Shown here in pieces: positions 44,226-54,837 of a stretch of 64,000 nt of DNA. Source of the stretch: Streptomyces sp. RPT161 (GTDB lineage Bacteria > Actinomycetota > Actinomycetes > Streptomycetales > Streptomycetaceae); assembly GCF_027533845.1 (NCBI RefSeq), contig NZ_JAPZVN010000001.1, positions 124,001 to 188,000 of the forward strand. Reading direction: 5' to 3'. Both the position numbers and the translations under genes were made by a program. The notes under the pieces are model-generated. The model searched no databases. It was not told the origin of the DNA and saw nothing but the letters and a program-made list of their open reading frames with translations. Position 1 is the first letter of the stretch. Each line of letters opens with the position of its first letter.

Positions 44226-44411
44226 CGTCTCCGCCCCCCATAGCGACTCGCGTACGGGATGTCGTACCGGAAGCCCGTACGTCCGAACTTGGGACCGGCC
44301 CGGTTGCCTTTGCGACGGCGTGCCGGACGGCACGCCGGGAACCGAACCCTACTGTGTTCTCCCCCGGACTGTGACACCACCGGTCGGCATCGCCGGAACC
44401 GGCCCCCGGCG

Positions 44412-44735
44412 CTAGGGGCGAGCCGACGGATCCACCGTGACACCCCGCTCGATGGTGAGGATCCGGTGCAGCCGCGTGGCCACCAGCAGCCGTTCCATCT
44501 GCGGGGGCACACCGCGCAGCACGAGGCGGCGGTTGGCACGTCCGGCGCGCCGGTGCGCGCCCATGATCACGCCGAGGCCCGTGGCGTCCCACGAGTCCAG
44601 TTCGGTCAGATCCAGCACCAGGTCCCCGTGGCCGGAGTCGACAGCGGAATGCAGGACGGTACGGGCGTCCGCCGCGCTCCGGACGTCGAGGCGGCCCCCG
44701 ACGCTGAGCTGGGCATGGTCGCCCCTGATGTGCAT
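44412..44735 (-). CDS. STAS-domain protein, anti-sigma factor antagonist-like
   Basis: 107 residues forming a single STAS domain. DLVLDLTELDSWDATGLG at about 38-55 is the switch region. In SpoIIAA/RsbV the motif is Asp-Ser-(Ser/Thr)-Gly-Leu-Gly with the phosphorylated Ser after Asp; here it reads Asp50-Ala51-Thr52-Gly53-Leu54-Gly55, so the normal phosphoacceptor is Ala. It may be permanently active or use Thr52. The ATG at 44735 has GGGAG six bases upstream; a longer start at 44816 exists. It lies upstream of the membrane-anchored ATPase on the same strand. Confidence 0.85.
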   Translation of the reverse strand: MHIRGDHAQLSVGGRLDVRSAADARTVLHSAVDSGHGDLVLDLTELDSWDATGLGVIMGAHRRAGRANRRLVLRGVPPQMERLLVATRLHRILTIERGVTVDPSARP

Positions 44736-44924
44736 GCGCGCTCCCAAGGTGTGTGGATCCCCGTGGTCCGTACCGATCGTCTCTCCAGTCTCACCGCAAC
44801 TGACGATTCGTCGCATCCAAGGGTTGCCGTCCGTGAGCGAACCGATACCGAATTCACTCGTCGGGGTGAAGGCGCGAGTGCCAACGCGGTTGTCCGCACT
44901 GGCACGGACGCACCGTCCGCCGCT

Positions 44925-45773
44925 TCAGTAGCGGTAGAAGCCCTGGCCGCTCTTGCGGCCGATGTCACCGGCGTCAACCATGCGCCGCATCAACTCCGGC
45001 GGGGCGAACTTCTCGTCCTGGGACTCGGTGTAGATGTTGCCGGTGGCGTGCAGCAGGATGTCGACGCCGGTCAGGTCGGTGGTGGCCAGCGGTCCCATGG
45101 CGTGGCCGAAGCCGAGCTTGCAGGCGATGTCGATGTCCTCGGCGGAGGCCACACCGGACTCGTAGAGCTTGACGGCCTCCACCACGAGGGCGGAGATCAG
45201 CCGGGTGGTGACGAAGCCCGCGACATCGCGGTTGACGACGATGCAGGTCTTGCCGATCTCCTCGGCGAAGGACCGGGCGGCGGCCAGCGTCTCGTCGCTG
45301 GTCTTGTAGCCGCGGACCAGCTCGCACAGCTGCATCATCGGCACCGGCGAGAAGAAGTGCGTACCGACGACGCGCTCCGGCCGCTCGGTCACCGCGGCGA
45401 TCTTGGTGATCGGAATGGCGGAGGTGTTGGAGGCGAGGATCGCCTCCTCGCGCACCAGCTTGTCGAGGGCGCGGAAGATCTCCTGCTTGACCTCGATCTT
45501 CTCGAAGACCGCCTCGACGACGATGTCGGCGTCGGCGACCGCGTCGAGGTCGGTGGTCGTGGTGATGCGGCCGAGCGCGGCTTGCGCGGCGTCGGCGTCC
45601 AGCTTGCCCTTGGCGACGAACTTCTCGTACGACGCCTGGATCCCGCCCTTGCCCCGGGCCAGCGCCTCGTCGGTGACATCGCGCAGCACGACCTCGTAGC
45701 CCGCCTGGGCGGATACCTGTGCGATGCCGGAGCCCATGAGACCGGCTCCGATGACGGCGAGCTTCTTCGCCAC
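44925..45773 (-). CDS. 3-hydroxybutyryl-CoA dehydrogenase
   Basis: Oxidises or forms 3-hydroxyacyl-CoA with NAD(P). 282 residues. The Rossmann loop GAGLMGSG is at 9-16, VEAVFEKIEVKQE near 87-99, the active-site His is in GTHFFSPVPMM near 138, and the C-terminal domain carries GFGHAMGPLATTDLTGVD and GRKSGQGFYRY. I chose GTG 45773 since GGAGGGG sits 8 bases before it; an ATG at 45788 overlaps that site. With the thiolase at 28973 it could make 3-hydroxybutyryl-CoA for the ethylmalonyl-CoA route. A TetR gene lies upstream on the same strand. Confidence 0.9.
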   Translation of the reverse strand: MAKKLAVIGAGLMGSGIAQVSAQAGYEVVLRDVTDEALARGKGGIQASYEKFVAKGKLDADAAQAALGRITTTTDLDAVADADIVVEAVFEKIEVKQEIFRALDKLVREEAILASNTSAIPITKIAAVTERPERVVGTHFFSPVPMMQLCELVRGYKTSDETLAAARSFAEEIGKTCIVVNRDVAGFVTTRLISALVVEAVKLYESGVASAEDIDIACKLGFGHAMGPLATTDLTGVDILLHATGNIYTESQDEKFAPPELMRRMVDAGDIGRKSGQGFYRY

Positions 45774-45802
45774 GACACACCCCTCCATTTGACGTCTTTG
45801 GG

Positions 45803-45836
45803 CGGACCTTAACGTCCGTTCACCACTGCGCGCAGT
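45803..45836. promoter_or_regulatory. Palindromes before the 3-hydroxybutyryl-CoA dehydrogenase gene
   Basis: TTAACGTCCGTTCA (45809-45822) is a near-perfect 14-base palindrome (TTAACG, TC, CGTTCA), nested with CGGAC/GTCCG (45803 and 45814). ACTGCGCGCAGT (45825-45836) is a perfect 12-base palindrome. They lie 30-63 bases before the start. The first resembles the site before the thiolase gene at 30200. Confidence 0.45.
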
Positions 45837-45854
45837 ATGAAGAGGCTCGCGTCA

Positions 45855-46496
45855 CTATGTGTTCTTCACCGCATAGTTGAGGACGCGCTCGCCCAACAGG
45901 TCCTCCATCTCGTCCAGCACGGCGAGCGCCTCGCGGGAGACCTCGGCGGGAGCGCGTCCGGCGACCATCTGCGCGCCGATGTACTCCATGAGCGTCCGCT
46001 GCAGCCAGGCGAGTTGGGAGCCGACCAGCAGCGGCAGCGGATCGTCGGGGGCGGCGCCGGTCTCCTCGCGCAGCGTGCGCTCGACGGCCCGCATGACCTC
46101 CTGCTGCAGATGGGCGAGCCGGGCCTTGAGGGCGGACGAGCCGTCCACGACACGCATGAAGCGGTCGTAGCCGTCCATCAGCCCTATGGCGGGCGAGACC
46201 TCCTCCACCTGAGCGCGCAGTTCACGCAGTACGGCCACGGCGGCCGACTCCCCCTTGTCCCGGCCGCGTACGTACCGGGGCAGCCGGTCGATCAGGCCCG
46301 CGCTCCGGTCGAAGAACAGGTCCTCCTTGGCGGGGAAGTAGTTGTACACGGTGTTGACGGAGACCTCGGCGGCCTCGGCGATCTCCGCGATCGTCACCGC
46401 GTCGAACCCGCGCTCCAGGAACAGCCCGGTGGCGATGTCCGAGATGTTCTGCCGCGTCCGCCGCTTCTTGCGCTCCCTGAGCCCCTCTGCCGCCAT
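45855..46496 (-). CDS. TetR-family transcriptional regulator
   Basis: 213 residues. The N-terminal helix-turn-helix spans about 17-60 (IAEIAEAAEVSVNTVYNYF). The C-terminal domain ends LGERVLNYAVKNT. It is divergent from an ABC exporter gene with a clear AT-rich palindrome between them (46527-46551), the classic arrangement for a repressor of its own gene and the exporter. Downstream on the same strand, 81 bases on, is the 3-hydroxybutyryl-CoA dehydrogenase gene. Confidence 0.9.
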   Translation of the reverse strand: MAAEGLRERKKRRTRQNISDIATGLFLERGFDAVTIAEIAEAAEVSVNTVYNYFPAKEDLFFDRSAGLIDRLPRYVRGRDKGESAAVAVLRELRAQVEEVSPAIGLMDGYDRFMRVVDGSSALKARLAHLQQEVMRAVERTLREETGAAPDDPLPLLVGSQLAWLQRTLMEYIGAQMVAGRAPAEVSREALAVLDEMEDLLGERVLNYAVKNT

Positions 46497-46526
46497 GCTC
46501 CCATCCTAGCTTCGCTGGGGTCCAGT

Positions 46527-46551
46527 AAATTTTGGTGGCATTGCAAAATTT
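46527..46551. promoter_or_regulatory. AT-rich operator between tetR and the ABC exporter
   Basis: AAATTTTG (46527-46534) and CAAAATTT (46544-46551) are exact inverted repeats around nine bases, unusually AT-rich for this genome. They lie 30 bases before tetR and 24 before the ABC ATPase start, so a TetR dimer here could shut both promoters. Confidence 0.6.
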
Positions 46552-46575
46552 AAGTGAGCCTGGTTTTCTTGCGCC

Positions 46576-47358
46576 ATGGCAGTCATCAGCACGGCCGGGC
46601 TCGCCCGGACCTTCGAGACCAGACACGGACCGGTACACGCGGTCCACGGCATCGACCTCACCGTGCCGGCGGGCGAGATCCTCGGCTTCCTCGGCCCCAA
46701 CGGCGCCGGGAAGACCACCACCCTGCGGATGCTCACCACCCTGCTGGCACCGACCGGCGGCGCCGCCACCGTGGCGGGCCACGACCTGGTCCGCGACCCC
46801 CGCGGGGTACGGAGGGCGACCGGCTACGTGGCACAGTCGGGCGGTGTCGACCCGACCGTCTCGGTACGGGAGGAACTCACCACCCAGGGACGCCTCTACG
46901 GCCTGACCCGCAGCCAATCCACCGCACGAGCCGAGGAGTTGGCGGACCGGCTCGACCTGACCGGGCTGCTGGACCGCAGGTGCGCCGCACTGTCCGGCGG
47001 GCAGCGGCGACGGCTGGACATCGCCATGGGCCTCACCCATCGGCCCGCGGTGCTGTTCCTGGACGAGCCGACCACCGGACTCGACCCGGGCAGCCGCGCC
47101 GACCTGTGGGACACGGTCCGGCGCGTCCGCGCGCAGTGGGGCACCACCGTCTTCCTCACCACGCACTACCTGGACGAGGCCGACGCGCTCGCCGACCGCC
47201 TGGTCGTCGTCGACCAGGGCCGGATCGTCGCGGAAGGCACGCCCGCCGCGCTGAAGACGCGGTACGCGGGCTCGCCCGACGCGAGCCTGCACGACGCCTT
47301 CCTCGCCATCACCGGGCGTGCCGCCACGCCACCGGATGCCGCCCCCGTAGCCGTCTAG
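46576..47358 (+). CDS. ABC exporter ATP-binding protein, DrrA-type
   Basis: 260 residues. Walker A GPNGAGKT is at 40-47, signature LSGGQRRRLDIAM near 139, Walker B VLFLDEPTTGLDP near 156, and H-loop TTHYLDEADALADR near 194. The family handles drugs and antibiotics (DrrA-like). Its partner permease starts nine bases after the stop with its own ribosome site. The control region is shared with a TetR gene. Substrate unknown. Confidence 0.9.
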   Translation: MAVISTAGLARTFETRHGPVHAVHGIDLTVPAGEILGFLGPNGAGKTTTLRMLTTLLAPTGGAATVAGHDLVRDPRGVRRATGYVAQSGGVDPTVSVREELTTQGRLYGLTRSQSTARAEELADRLDLTGLLDRRCAALSGGQRRRLDIAMGLTHRPAVLFLDEPTTGLDPGSRADLWDTVRRVRAQWGTTVFLTTHYLDEADALADRLVVVDQGRIVAEGTPAALKTRYAGSPDASLHDAFLAITGRAATPPDAAPVAV

Positions 47359-47367
47359 GAGCCCTCG

Positions 47368-48123
47368 TTGACCACCTTCGTCTCCGACACCGCGCTCGTC
47401 TTCGGGCGGTACGCCCGGCAGACCCTGCGCTCCCGCACGCAGATCCTCTTCGGCGCGCTGATGCCGCTGCTGTACCTGCTGTTCTACGGGCCGCTGCTGA
47501 CCGGCGTGCCACTGGCACCGCACGGCGGCTCCTGGCAGGTGCTGGTGCCCGGCCTGCTGCTGCAACTCGGGCTGTTCGGCGCCGCGTTCAGCGGTTTCGG
47601 CCTCCTCATCGAGAAGCAGCACGGCGTCGTGGAGCGGATGCGCGTCACGCCGGTCAGCCGACTGGCGCTGCTGCTCGGCCGGGTGCTGCGGGACGCGGCA
47701 CTGCTGGTCTTCCAGGCCGCGCTGGTGGTCCTGGTCGCGCTGGCGATGGGGCTGCGGGCGCCACTGCTCGGCATCCTGATCGGTTTCGGCTTCGTCGCCG
47801 CGATGACGGTGTCGCTCGCCTCGCTGTCCTACGCGCTGGCGATGCGGGTCGCCACCCCGCAGACGTTCGCCCCGCTGGTCAACGCCGTCAACCTGCCCGC
47901 GATGCTGCTGTCGGGCCTGCTGCTCCCGATGTCCCTCGCGCCCGGCTGGCTCAACGCCCTCTCCCACCTGATGCCGCTGCGCTACCTGGTCGACGCGGTA
48001 CGGGCCGCCTTCGTCGGCGACTACGACGGCACGGCCATGCGGTACGGGGTACTGGTGACGGCGGCCCTGCTCGTGGCCTCCGTCACCACCGGCACACACC
48101 TCTTCCGCAAGGCGGGGGCGTAG
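47368..48123 (+). CDS. ABC exporter permease, DrrB-type
   Basis: 251 residues with six hydrophobic helices (about 25-45, 58-80, 105-130, 135-160, 168-190 and 222-242), an ABC-2 permease. IEKQHGVVERMRVTPVSRLALLLGRVLRD is the usual cytoplasmic loop. It starts at TTG 47368 with AGGAG seven bases upstream, overlapping the end of the ATPase gene's stop region. It forms the exporter with that ATPase. Confidence 0.88.
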   Translation: MTTFVSDTALVFGRYARQTLRSRTQILFGALMPLLYLLFYGPLLTGVPLAPHGGSWQVLVPGLLLQLGLFGAAFSGFGLLIEKQHGVVERMRVTPVSRLALLLGRVLRDAALLVFQAALVVLVALAMGLRAPLLGILIGFGFVAAMTVSLASLSYALAMRVATPQTFAPLVNAVNLPAMLLSGLLLPMSLAPGWLNALSHLMPLRYLVDAVRAAFVGDYDGTAMRYGVLVTAALLVASVTTGTHLFRKAGA

Positions 48124-48206
48124 AGAGTCCTTTGGGGCTTGCCCCGAGAGAAGACCGCCGCGGCGGCGAGCAACCCGGCGGCGCGTCCCGGCAGCGCAAA
48201 CAGCGT

Positions 48207-48233
48207 CCATCAGCGGCCTACGGCCGCGGGCGC
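48207..48233. repeat. 27-base palindromic repeat, copy 2
   Basis: Matches 16111-16137 with a single C/T change. The core GCGGCC-TAC-GGCCGC folds into a perfect hairpin. It lies after the exporter operon and 45 bases before the adenosyltransferase gene; it may terminate the exporter transcript. Confidence 0.55.
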
Positions 48234-48277
48234 ACCGCCACCCCACCGCCGGAAACCGCCGGAGGCATACTCGTGCC

Positions 48278-48850
48278 ATGGTCAATCTGACACGTATCTA
48301 CACCCGGACCGGCGACGACGGCACCACCGCGCTCGGCGACATGAGCCGGGCGCCCAAGACCGACCCGCGGATCGCGGCGTACGCCGACGCCAACGAGGCG
48401 AACGCCGCGATCGGCGTGGCGATCGCGCTCGGCGCCCTGCCGGAGGAGGTCACCACGGTCCTGGCCAGGGTGCAGAACGACCTGTTCGACGTCGGCGCCG
48501 ACCTCGCCACACCGGTGGTGGAAGACCCCAAGTACCCGCCGCTGCGCGTCGAGCAGAGCTACGTCGACAAGCTGGAGGCGGACTGCGACCGCTTCCTCGC
48601 GGACCTGGAGAAGCTGCGCAGCTTCATCCTCCCCGGCGGCACCCCCGGCGCCGCACTGCTCCACCAGGCCTGCACCGTGGTGCGCCGTGCCGAGCGCACC
48701 ACCTGGGCGGCACTGGAGTCGCACGGCGACACGATGAACCCGCTGACCGCGAAGTACCTCAACCGCCTGTCCGACCTGCTGTTCATCCTGGCCCGCACGG
48801 CCAACAGGGAGCAGGGGGACGTGCTGTGGGTGCCGGGAGAGAACCGCTAA
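48278..48850 (+). CDS. Cob(I)yrinic acid a,c-diamide adenosyltransferase, PduO type
   Basis: Makes adenosylcobalamin by transferring adenosyl from ATP to cob(I)alamin. 190 residues with the PduO signature IYTRTGDDGTTALGDMSR at 7-24, DLFDVGADLATP near 68-79, the FILPGG loop near 116-121, and the helix containing RRAERTTW near 136. It supplies cofactor for isobutyryl-CoA and methylmalonyl-CoA mutases; icmA, meaB and epimerase genes are elsewhere in this window. The ATG at 48278 is followed by a short conserved start (VNLTRIYT). Confidence 0.92.
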   Translation: MVNLTRIYTRTGDDGTTALGDMSRAPKTDPRIAAYADANEANAAIGVAIALGALPEEVTTVLARVQNDLFDVGADLATPVVEDPKYPPLRVEQSYVDKLEADCDRFLADLEKLRSFILPGGTPGAALLHQACTVVRRAERTTWAALESHGDTMNPLTAKYLNRLSDLLFILARTANREQGDVLWVPGENR

Positions 48851-48910
48851 CCCGACACGGGGGCCGGGGCGTGCCGTCTGATCCGGCTCGCCCCGAGCGC
48901 CAGAAGGCGG

Positions 48911-49357
48911 CTAGGCCACGTTCACGCGCTGGCCTGGAGGCGCCGCCTCCAGCCAGGCCAGAAAGCCCGTGAGGGCATCGTCGCTCATGGCGAGTTCGAG
49001 GCGCGCGCCTCGATGGGTGCAGACCAGCACGACCGCGTCGGAGAGCAGCGCCAGCTCCTCCTCGCCCTGCGGGGTGCGGCGCTGGATGACCTCGATCGCG
49101 GAGCGCTCCAGCACCCGGCGCGGGCGCGGGGCGTAGGAGAAGACCCGGAACCACTCGACGCGGTCGCCGCTGTACCGGGCCACGCCGTACACCCAGCCCT
49201 TGCCGGTGGGCTCGGCGGCCGTCTCCCCGACGGACCGCAGACTGCAGTCGAAGGTGCCGCCCGGCCGCTGGATCAGCCTGCGGCGCAGTCCGAAGACGAA
49301 AAGGCCGATCGCGGCCACCGCGACGGCCAGTCCGAACAGCTGCAGAGCGAGGACCAC
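48911..49357 (-). CDS. DUF2550 membrane-anchored protein
   Basis: 148 residues. One N-terminal hydrophobic helix (about 3-24, LQLFGLAVAVAAIGLFVFGL) is followed by RRRLIQRPGGTFDCSLR and a soluble domain ending in ALTGFLAWLEAAPPG. This is DUF2550, conserved beside the atp operon in actinobacteria; role unknown. The GTG at 49357 has a full AGGAGG ribosome site. It lies 112 bases downstream of atpC on the same strand and may be read through from it. Confidence 0.85.
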   Translation of the reverse strand: MVLALQLFGLAVAVAAIGLFVFGLRRRLIQRPGGTFDCSLRSVGETAAEPTGKGWVYGVARYSGDRVEWFRVFSYAPRPRRVLERSAIEVIQRRTPQGEEELALLSDAVVLVCTHRGARLELAMSDDALTGFLAWLEAAPPGQRVNVA

Positions 49358-49469
49358 GCCGACTGACCTCCTCGCCTTCAGGTCCGGTGTGCCCGGACAC
49401 CTTTACAGACTGCCCCTACTGCGGCCGGGCCGCGGACCCCGTTCGGTGGTCCGCGGCCCGGCTCACGTA

Positions 49470-49841
49470 TCAGTACGTGCCGGTGGCGACACGCAGTCGC
49501 GCGGCGGCCTTCACTTCGGCCTGCGCGTCCGCCTCCGCCTTGGCGACCTCGAGCTCGCGCTCGGCGCGCTCGACGTCGATCTCGTCCGCCAGCTCGGCGA
49601 TCTCCGCGAGAATCGAGAGCTTGTTGTCCGAGAACGAGATGAACCCACCGTGCACCAGCGCGACGACCGGGCCGTCGGCGGTGCGGATGGTCACCGGACC
49701 GAACTCCAACACACTGAGCAGCGGCTGGTGGCCCGGCATGATGCCTACGTCGCCCGACACCGTGCGCGCGACGACGATGTTGGCTTCACCGGTCCAGACC
49801 TTGCGGTCGGCGGCGACCAGCTCGACGTGCAGCTCGGCCAA
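49470..49841 (-). CDS. atpC: F1Fo ATP synthase subunit epsilon
   Basis: Epsilon of the central stalk, which damps ATP hydrolysis. 123 residues. The N-terminal beta sandwich has AELHVELVAADRKVW and VGIMPGHQPLLS, and the C-terminal helical hairpin has DEIDVERAERELEVAKAEADAQ. I chose TTG 49841 with GAGGAG upstream, which gives the usual AELHV start; ATG 49862 is longer. It is the last gene of the atp operon. The 117-base gap to atpD contains a strong hairpin (49911-49933). Confidence 0.93.
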   Translation of the reverse strand: MAELHVELVAADRKVWTGEANIVVARTVSGDVGIMPGHQPLLSVLEFGPVTIRTADGPVVALVHGGFISFSDNKLSILAEIAELADEIDVERAERELEVAKAEADAQAEVKAAARLRVATGTY

Positions 49842-49910
49842 GATGGCTCCTCGGGTCTCCACCCACCGCTGCCGGCAGGTGTTGGGTCACAGGATAACGG
49901 GGTGCGAGAC

Positions 49911-49933
49911 GGGGGCGGGACCAGCCCGCCCCC
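49911..49933 (-). promoter_or_regulatory. Intercistronic hairpin between atpD and atpC
   Basis: GGGGGCGGG (49911-49919) pairs exactly with CCCGCCCCC (49925-49933). No T run follows, so partial termination or mRNA-end protection is more likely than full stop. Confidence 0.5.
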
Positions 49934-49958
49934 CATCACACGTGCGAAGCGTCAGGCG

Positions 49959-52333
<2,375 letters not shown>

Positions 52334-52335
52334 GC

Positions 52336-53907
52336 TCAGCCCTCACCCAGCAGCTTGCCGTCCGAGGTCTCGAACTGCTTCTTGAAGGTGTCGACCGCCT
52401 CGGAGATGGCCTCGATGGTCGCGTCGGACATCTTGGCGCCCTCGCGGATGCTGGTGAGCAGCTCCTTCTTCTCGCGCTCCATCCAGTCCAGCAGCTCGCG
52501 CTCGAAGCGGCGGATGTCCTCCACCGGGACGTCGTCCAGCTTGCCGTTGGTGCCGGCCCAGATGGAGACGACCTGCTCCTCGACCGAGTACGGGGCGTAC
52601 TGGCCCTGCTTGAGCAGCTCGACCATGCGCTTGCCGCGCTCCAGCGACGCCTTGGAGGCCGCGTCCAGGTCGGAACCGAAGGCGGCGAACGCCTCCAGCT
52701 CGCGGTACTGGGCGAGGTCCACCCGCAGGCGGCCGGAGACCTGGCGCATCGCCTTGTGCTGCGCGGAGCCACCGACACGGGAGACCGAGATACCCACGTT
52801 CAGCGCCGGGCGCTGGCCCGCGTTGAACAGGTCGGACTCCAGGAAGCACTGGCCGTCGGTGATGGAGATGACGTTGGTCGGGATGAACGCCGACACGTCG
52901 TTGGCCTTGGTCTCCACGATCGGCAGACCGGTCATCGAACCGGCGCCCATGTCGTCGGAGAGCTTGGCGCAGCGCTCCAGCAGCCGGGAGTGCAGGTAGA
53001 AGACGTCACCCGGGTAGGCCTCACGGCCCGGCGGGCGGCGCAGCAGCAGGGAGACCGCGCGGTAGGCGTCGGCCTGCTTGGACAGGTCGTCGAAGACGAT
53101 CAGGACGTGCTTGCCCTGGTACATCCAGTGCTGGCCGATGGCCGAACCGGTGTACGGCGCGAGGTACTTGAAGCCCGCCGGGTCGGACGCCGGGGCGGCG
53201 ACGATGGTGGTGAACTCCAGGCAGCCCGCCTCCTCCAGCGCGCCGCGCACGGACGCGATGGTGGAGCCCTTCTGGCCGACGGCGACGTAGATGCAGCGGA
53301 CCTGCTTCTTCGGGTCGCCGGAACGCCAGTTGTCGCGCTGGTTGATGATCGTGTCGACGGCGAGCGCGGTCTTGCCGGTCTGCCGGTCGCCGATGATCAG
53401 CTGACGCTGACCGCGGCCGATCGGGGTCATCGCGTCGACGGCCTTCAGGCCGGTCTGCATCGGCTCGTGCACCGACTTGCGCTGCATGACCGTGGGGGCC
53501 TGCAGTTCGAGGGCGCGACGGCCTTCGGTCTCGATCTCACCGAGGCCGTCGATCGGATTGCCCAGGGGGTCGACAACGCGGCCGAGGTAGCCCTCGCCCA
53601 CCGGTACGGACAGCACCTCGCCGGTGCGACGAACGGTCTGCCCCTGCTCGATGCCGCTGAACTCACCGAGGATGACGGTACCGACCTCCCGCTCCTCAAG
53701 GTTGAGGGCGAGGCCGAGGGTGCCGTCCTCGAACTTCAGCAGCTCGTTCGCCATGGCCGAGGGCAGGCCCTCGACGTGCGCGATACCGTCACCGGCATCG
53801 CTGACCGTACCGACCTCCTCGCGCGAGGCCGCGTCCGGCTTGTACGACTGGACGAATTCCTCCAGCGCGCTCCGGATCTCCTCCGGCCGGATCGTGAGCT
53901 CCGCCAT
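52336..53907 (-). CDS. atpA: F1Fo ATP synthase subunit alpha
   Basis: Non-catalytic nucleotide-binding subunit of F1; it supplies the arginine finger. 523 residues. Walker A GDRQTGKT is near 173-180, [20 protein letters not shown] near 290, the SVSRVG segment with the catalytic Arg near 375, and a C-terminal helical domain. The start ATG 53907 is followed by the usual ELTIRPEEI. The 114-base gap to atpH holds two hairpins. Confidence 0.97.
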   Translation of the reverse strand: MAELTIRPEEIRSALEEFVQSYKPDAASREEVGTVSDAGDGIAHVEGLPSAMANELLKFEDGTLGLALNLEEREVGTVILGEFSGIEQGQTVRRTGEVLSVPVGEGYLGRVVDPLGNPIDGLGEIETEGRRALELQAPTVMQRKSVHEPMQTGLKAVDAMTPIGRGQRQLIIGDRQTGKTALAVDTIINQRDNWRSGDPKKQVRCIYVAVGQKGSTIASVRGALEEAGCLEFTTIVAAPASDPAGFKYLAPYTGSAIGQHWMYQGKHVLIVFDDLSKQADAYRAVSLLLRRPPGREAYPGDVFYLHSRLLERCAKLSDDMGAGSMTGLPIVETKANDVSAFIPTNVISITDGQCFLESDLFNAGQRPALNVGISVSRVGGSAQHKAMRQVSGRLRVDLAQYRELEAFAAFGSDLDAASKASLERGKRMVELLKQGQYAPYSVEEQVVSIWAGTNGKLDDVPVEDIRRFERELLDWMEREKKELLTSIREGAKMSDATIEAISEAVDTFKKQFETSDGKLLGEG

Positions 53908-53927
53908 CTGGGTTCCCTGCTCTCCTT

Positions 53928-54008
53928 GTTGGGCCCTAAGTATCTTTACGGCCCAACTCGGGCCGCTTCAGTGCTACGCGTGTTCTTCGGGGGCTGTCGC
54001 CAGCCCCC
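53928..54008 (-). promoter_or_regulatory. Two hairpins between atpH and atpA
   Basis: GTTGGGCC (53928-53935) pairs with GGCCCAAC (53950-53957); GGGGGCTG (53989-53996) pairs with CAGCCCCC (54001-54008). They fill most of the only sizeable gap inside atpBEFHAGD and could act in mRNA processing that raises F1 subunit yield. Confidence 0.45.
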
Positions 54009-54021
54009 CATCGGTGGCTGG

Positions 54022-54837
54022 TCAGCCGGTCAGCCGCCGGGTCGCCTCTTCGAGGCGGCTGGCGACCGTGCCGTCGATGACCTCGTCGCCGACCCGCACG
54101 CTGATCCCGCCGAGGACCTCGGGGTCCACGTCCAGGTTCAGGTGCACTTGGCGGCCGTACAGCTTGGCCAGCGCCGCACCGAGACGCTGCTTTTGCTGGT
54201 CGGACAGTGGAGTCGCCGACGTGACCACCGCGACCAGCCGACCGCGACGCTCCGCGGCCAGCTTGGAGAGGGCGTCGAGCCCTGCTTCCAGGCTACGGCC
54301 CCGCGGATGTGCCACAAGACGCGCGACGAGGCGGACGGTGACGGGGTGCGCCCTGCCGCCCAGCAGCTTCTTGATCAGCTCGGCCTTGGCCGATCCGCTG
54401 GTTCCGCCGTCCGTCAGCACGGCACGCAGCTCGGGGGACGAGCCGATGATCCGCGCGGTGCGGAACAGCTCGTCCTCCACGTCGTCGAGCGCACCGGAGC
54501 GCTCGGCGGCGATGAGCTCCGCGGTGTCCGAAAGGTTCTCGACCGCGTCGACCAGGTCGCGCGACGCCGACCAGCGCGACCGGACCATGCCGGCGACCAG
54601 GTCGAGGGTCTCGCCGCTGACCTGGCCGGTCAGCAGTCGCCGGACCAGCTCCGCCTTCTCCTCGCCGCCCTGTGCGGGGTCGGTGAGGAGTCGGCGCAGC
54701 GACACCTCCCGGTCGAGCAGCGCCGTTACGGCAGCCAGTTCCTCGGCGAGCTGCGCCGCGTCGACGGACGTGTTGTCGGTCAGCGCGTCGAGCCGCTCGC
54801 GTGCGTCGGCCAGTGCCTCGCGGCTCGCTCCGCTCAT
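54022..54837 (-). CDS. atpH: F1Fo ATP synthase subunit delta
   Basis: Links the peripheral b stalk to the F1 head. 271 residues, longer than the usual 180 as in other Streptomyces, due to extra helical sequence. Visible are SGASREALADARERL at the start and VHLNLDVDPEVLGGISVRVGDEVIDGT at the C-terminus, which is the delta signature (GGI-x-V-x-x-G-x-x-x-x-D). The ATG overlaps the stop of atpF by four bases. Confidence 0.95.
   Translation of the reverse strand: MSGASREALADARERLDALTDNTSVDAAQLAEELAAVTALLDREVSLRRLLTDPAQGGEEKAELVRRLLTGQVSGETLDLVAGMVRSRWSASRDLVDAVENLSDTAELIAAERSGALDDVEDELFRTARIIGSSPELRAVLTDGGTSGSAKAELIKKLLGGRAHPVTVRLVARLVAHPRGRSLEAGLDALSKLAAERRGRLVAVVTSATPLSDQQKQRLGAALAKLYGRQVHLNLDVDPEVLGGISVRVGDEVIDGTVASRLEEATRRLTG

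Noticed and set aside
46222-48285. Long open frame on the minus strand opposite the TetR-exporter region
   Set aside because: It runs through two genuine ABC genes and part of tetR in a different frame, has no recognisable domain and is Gln/Gly/Arg-rich as expected for GC-rich shadows.
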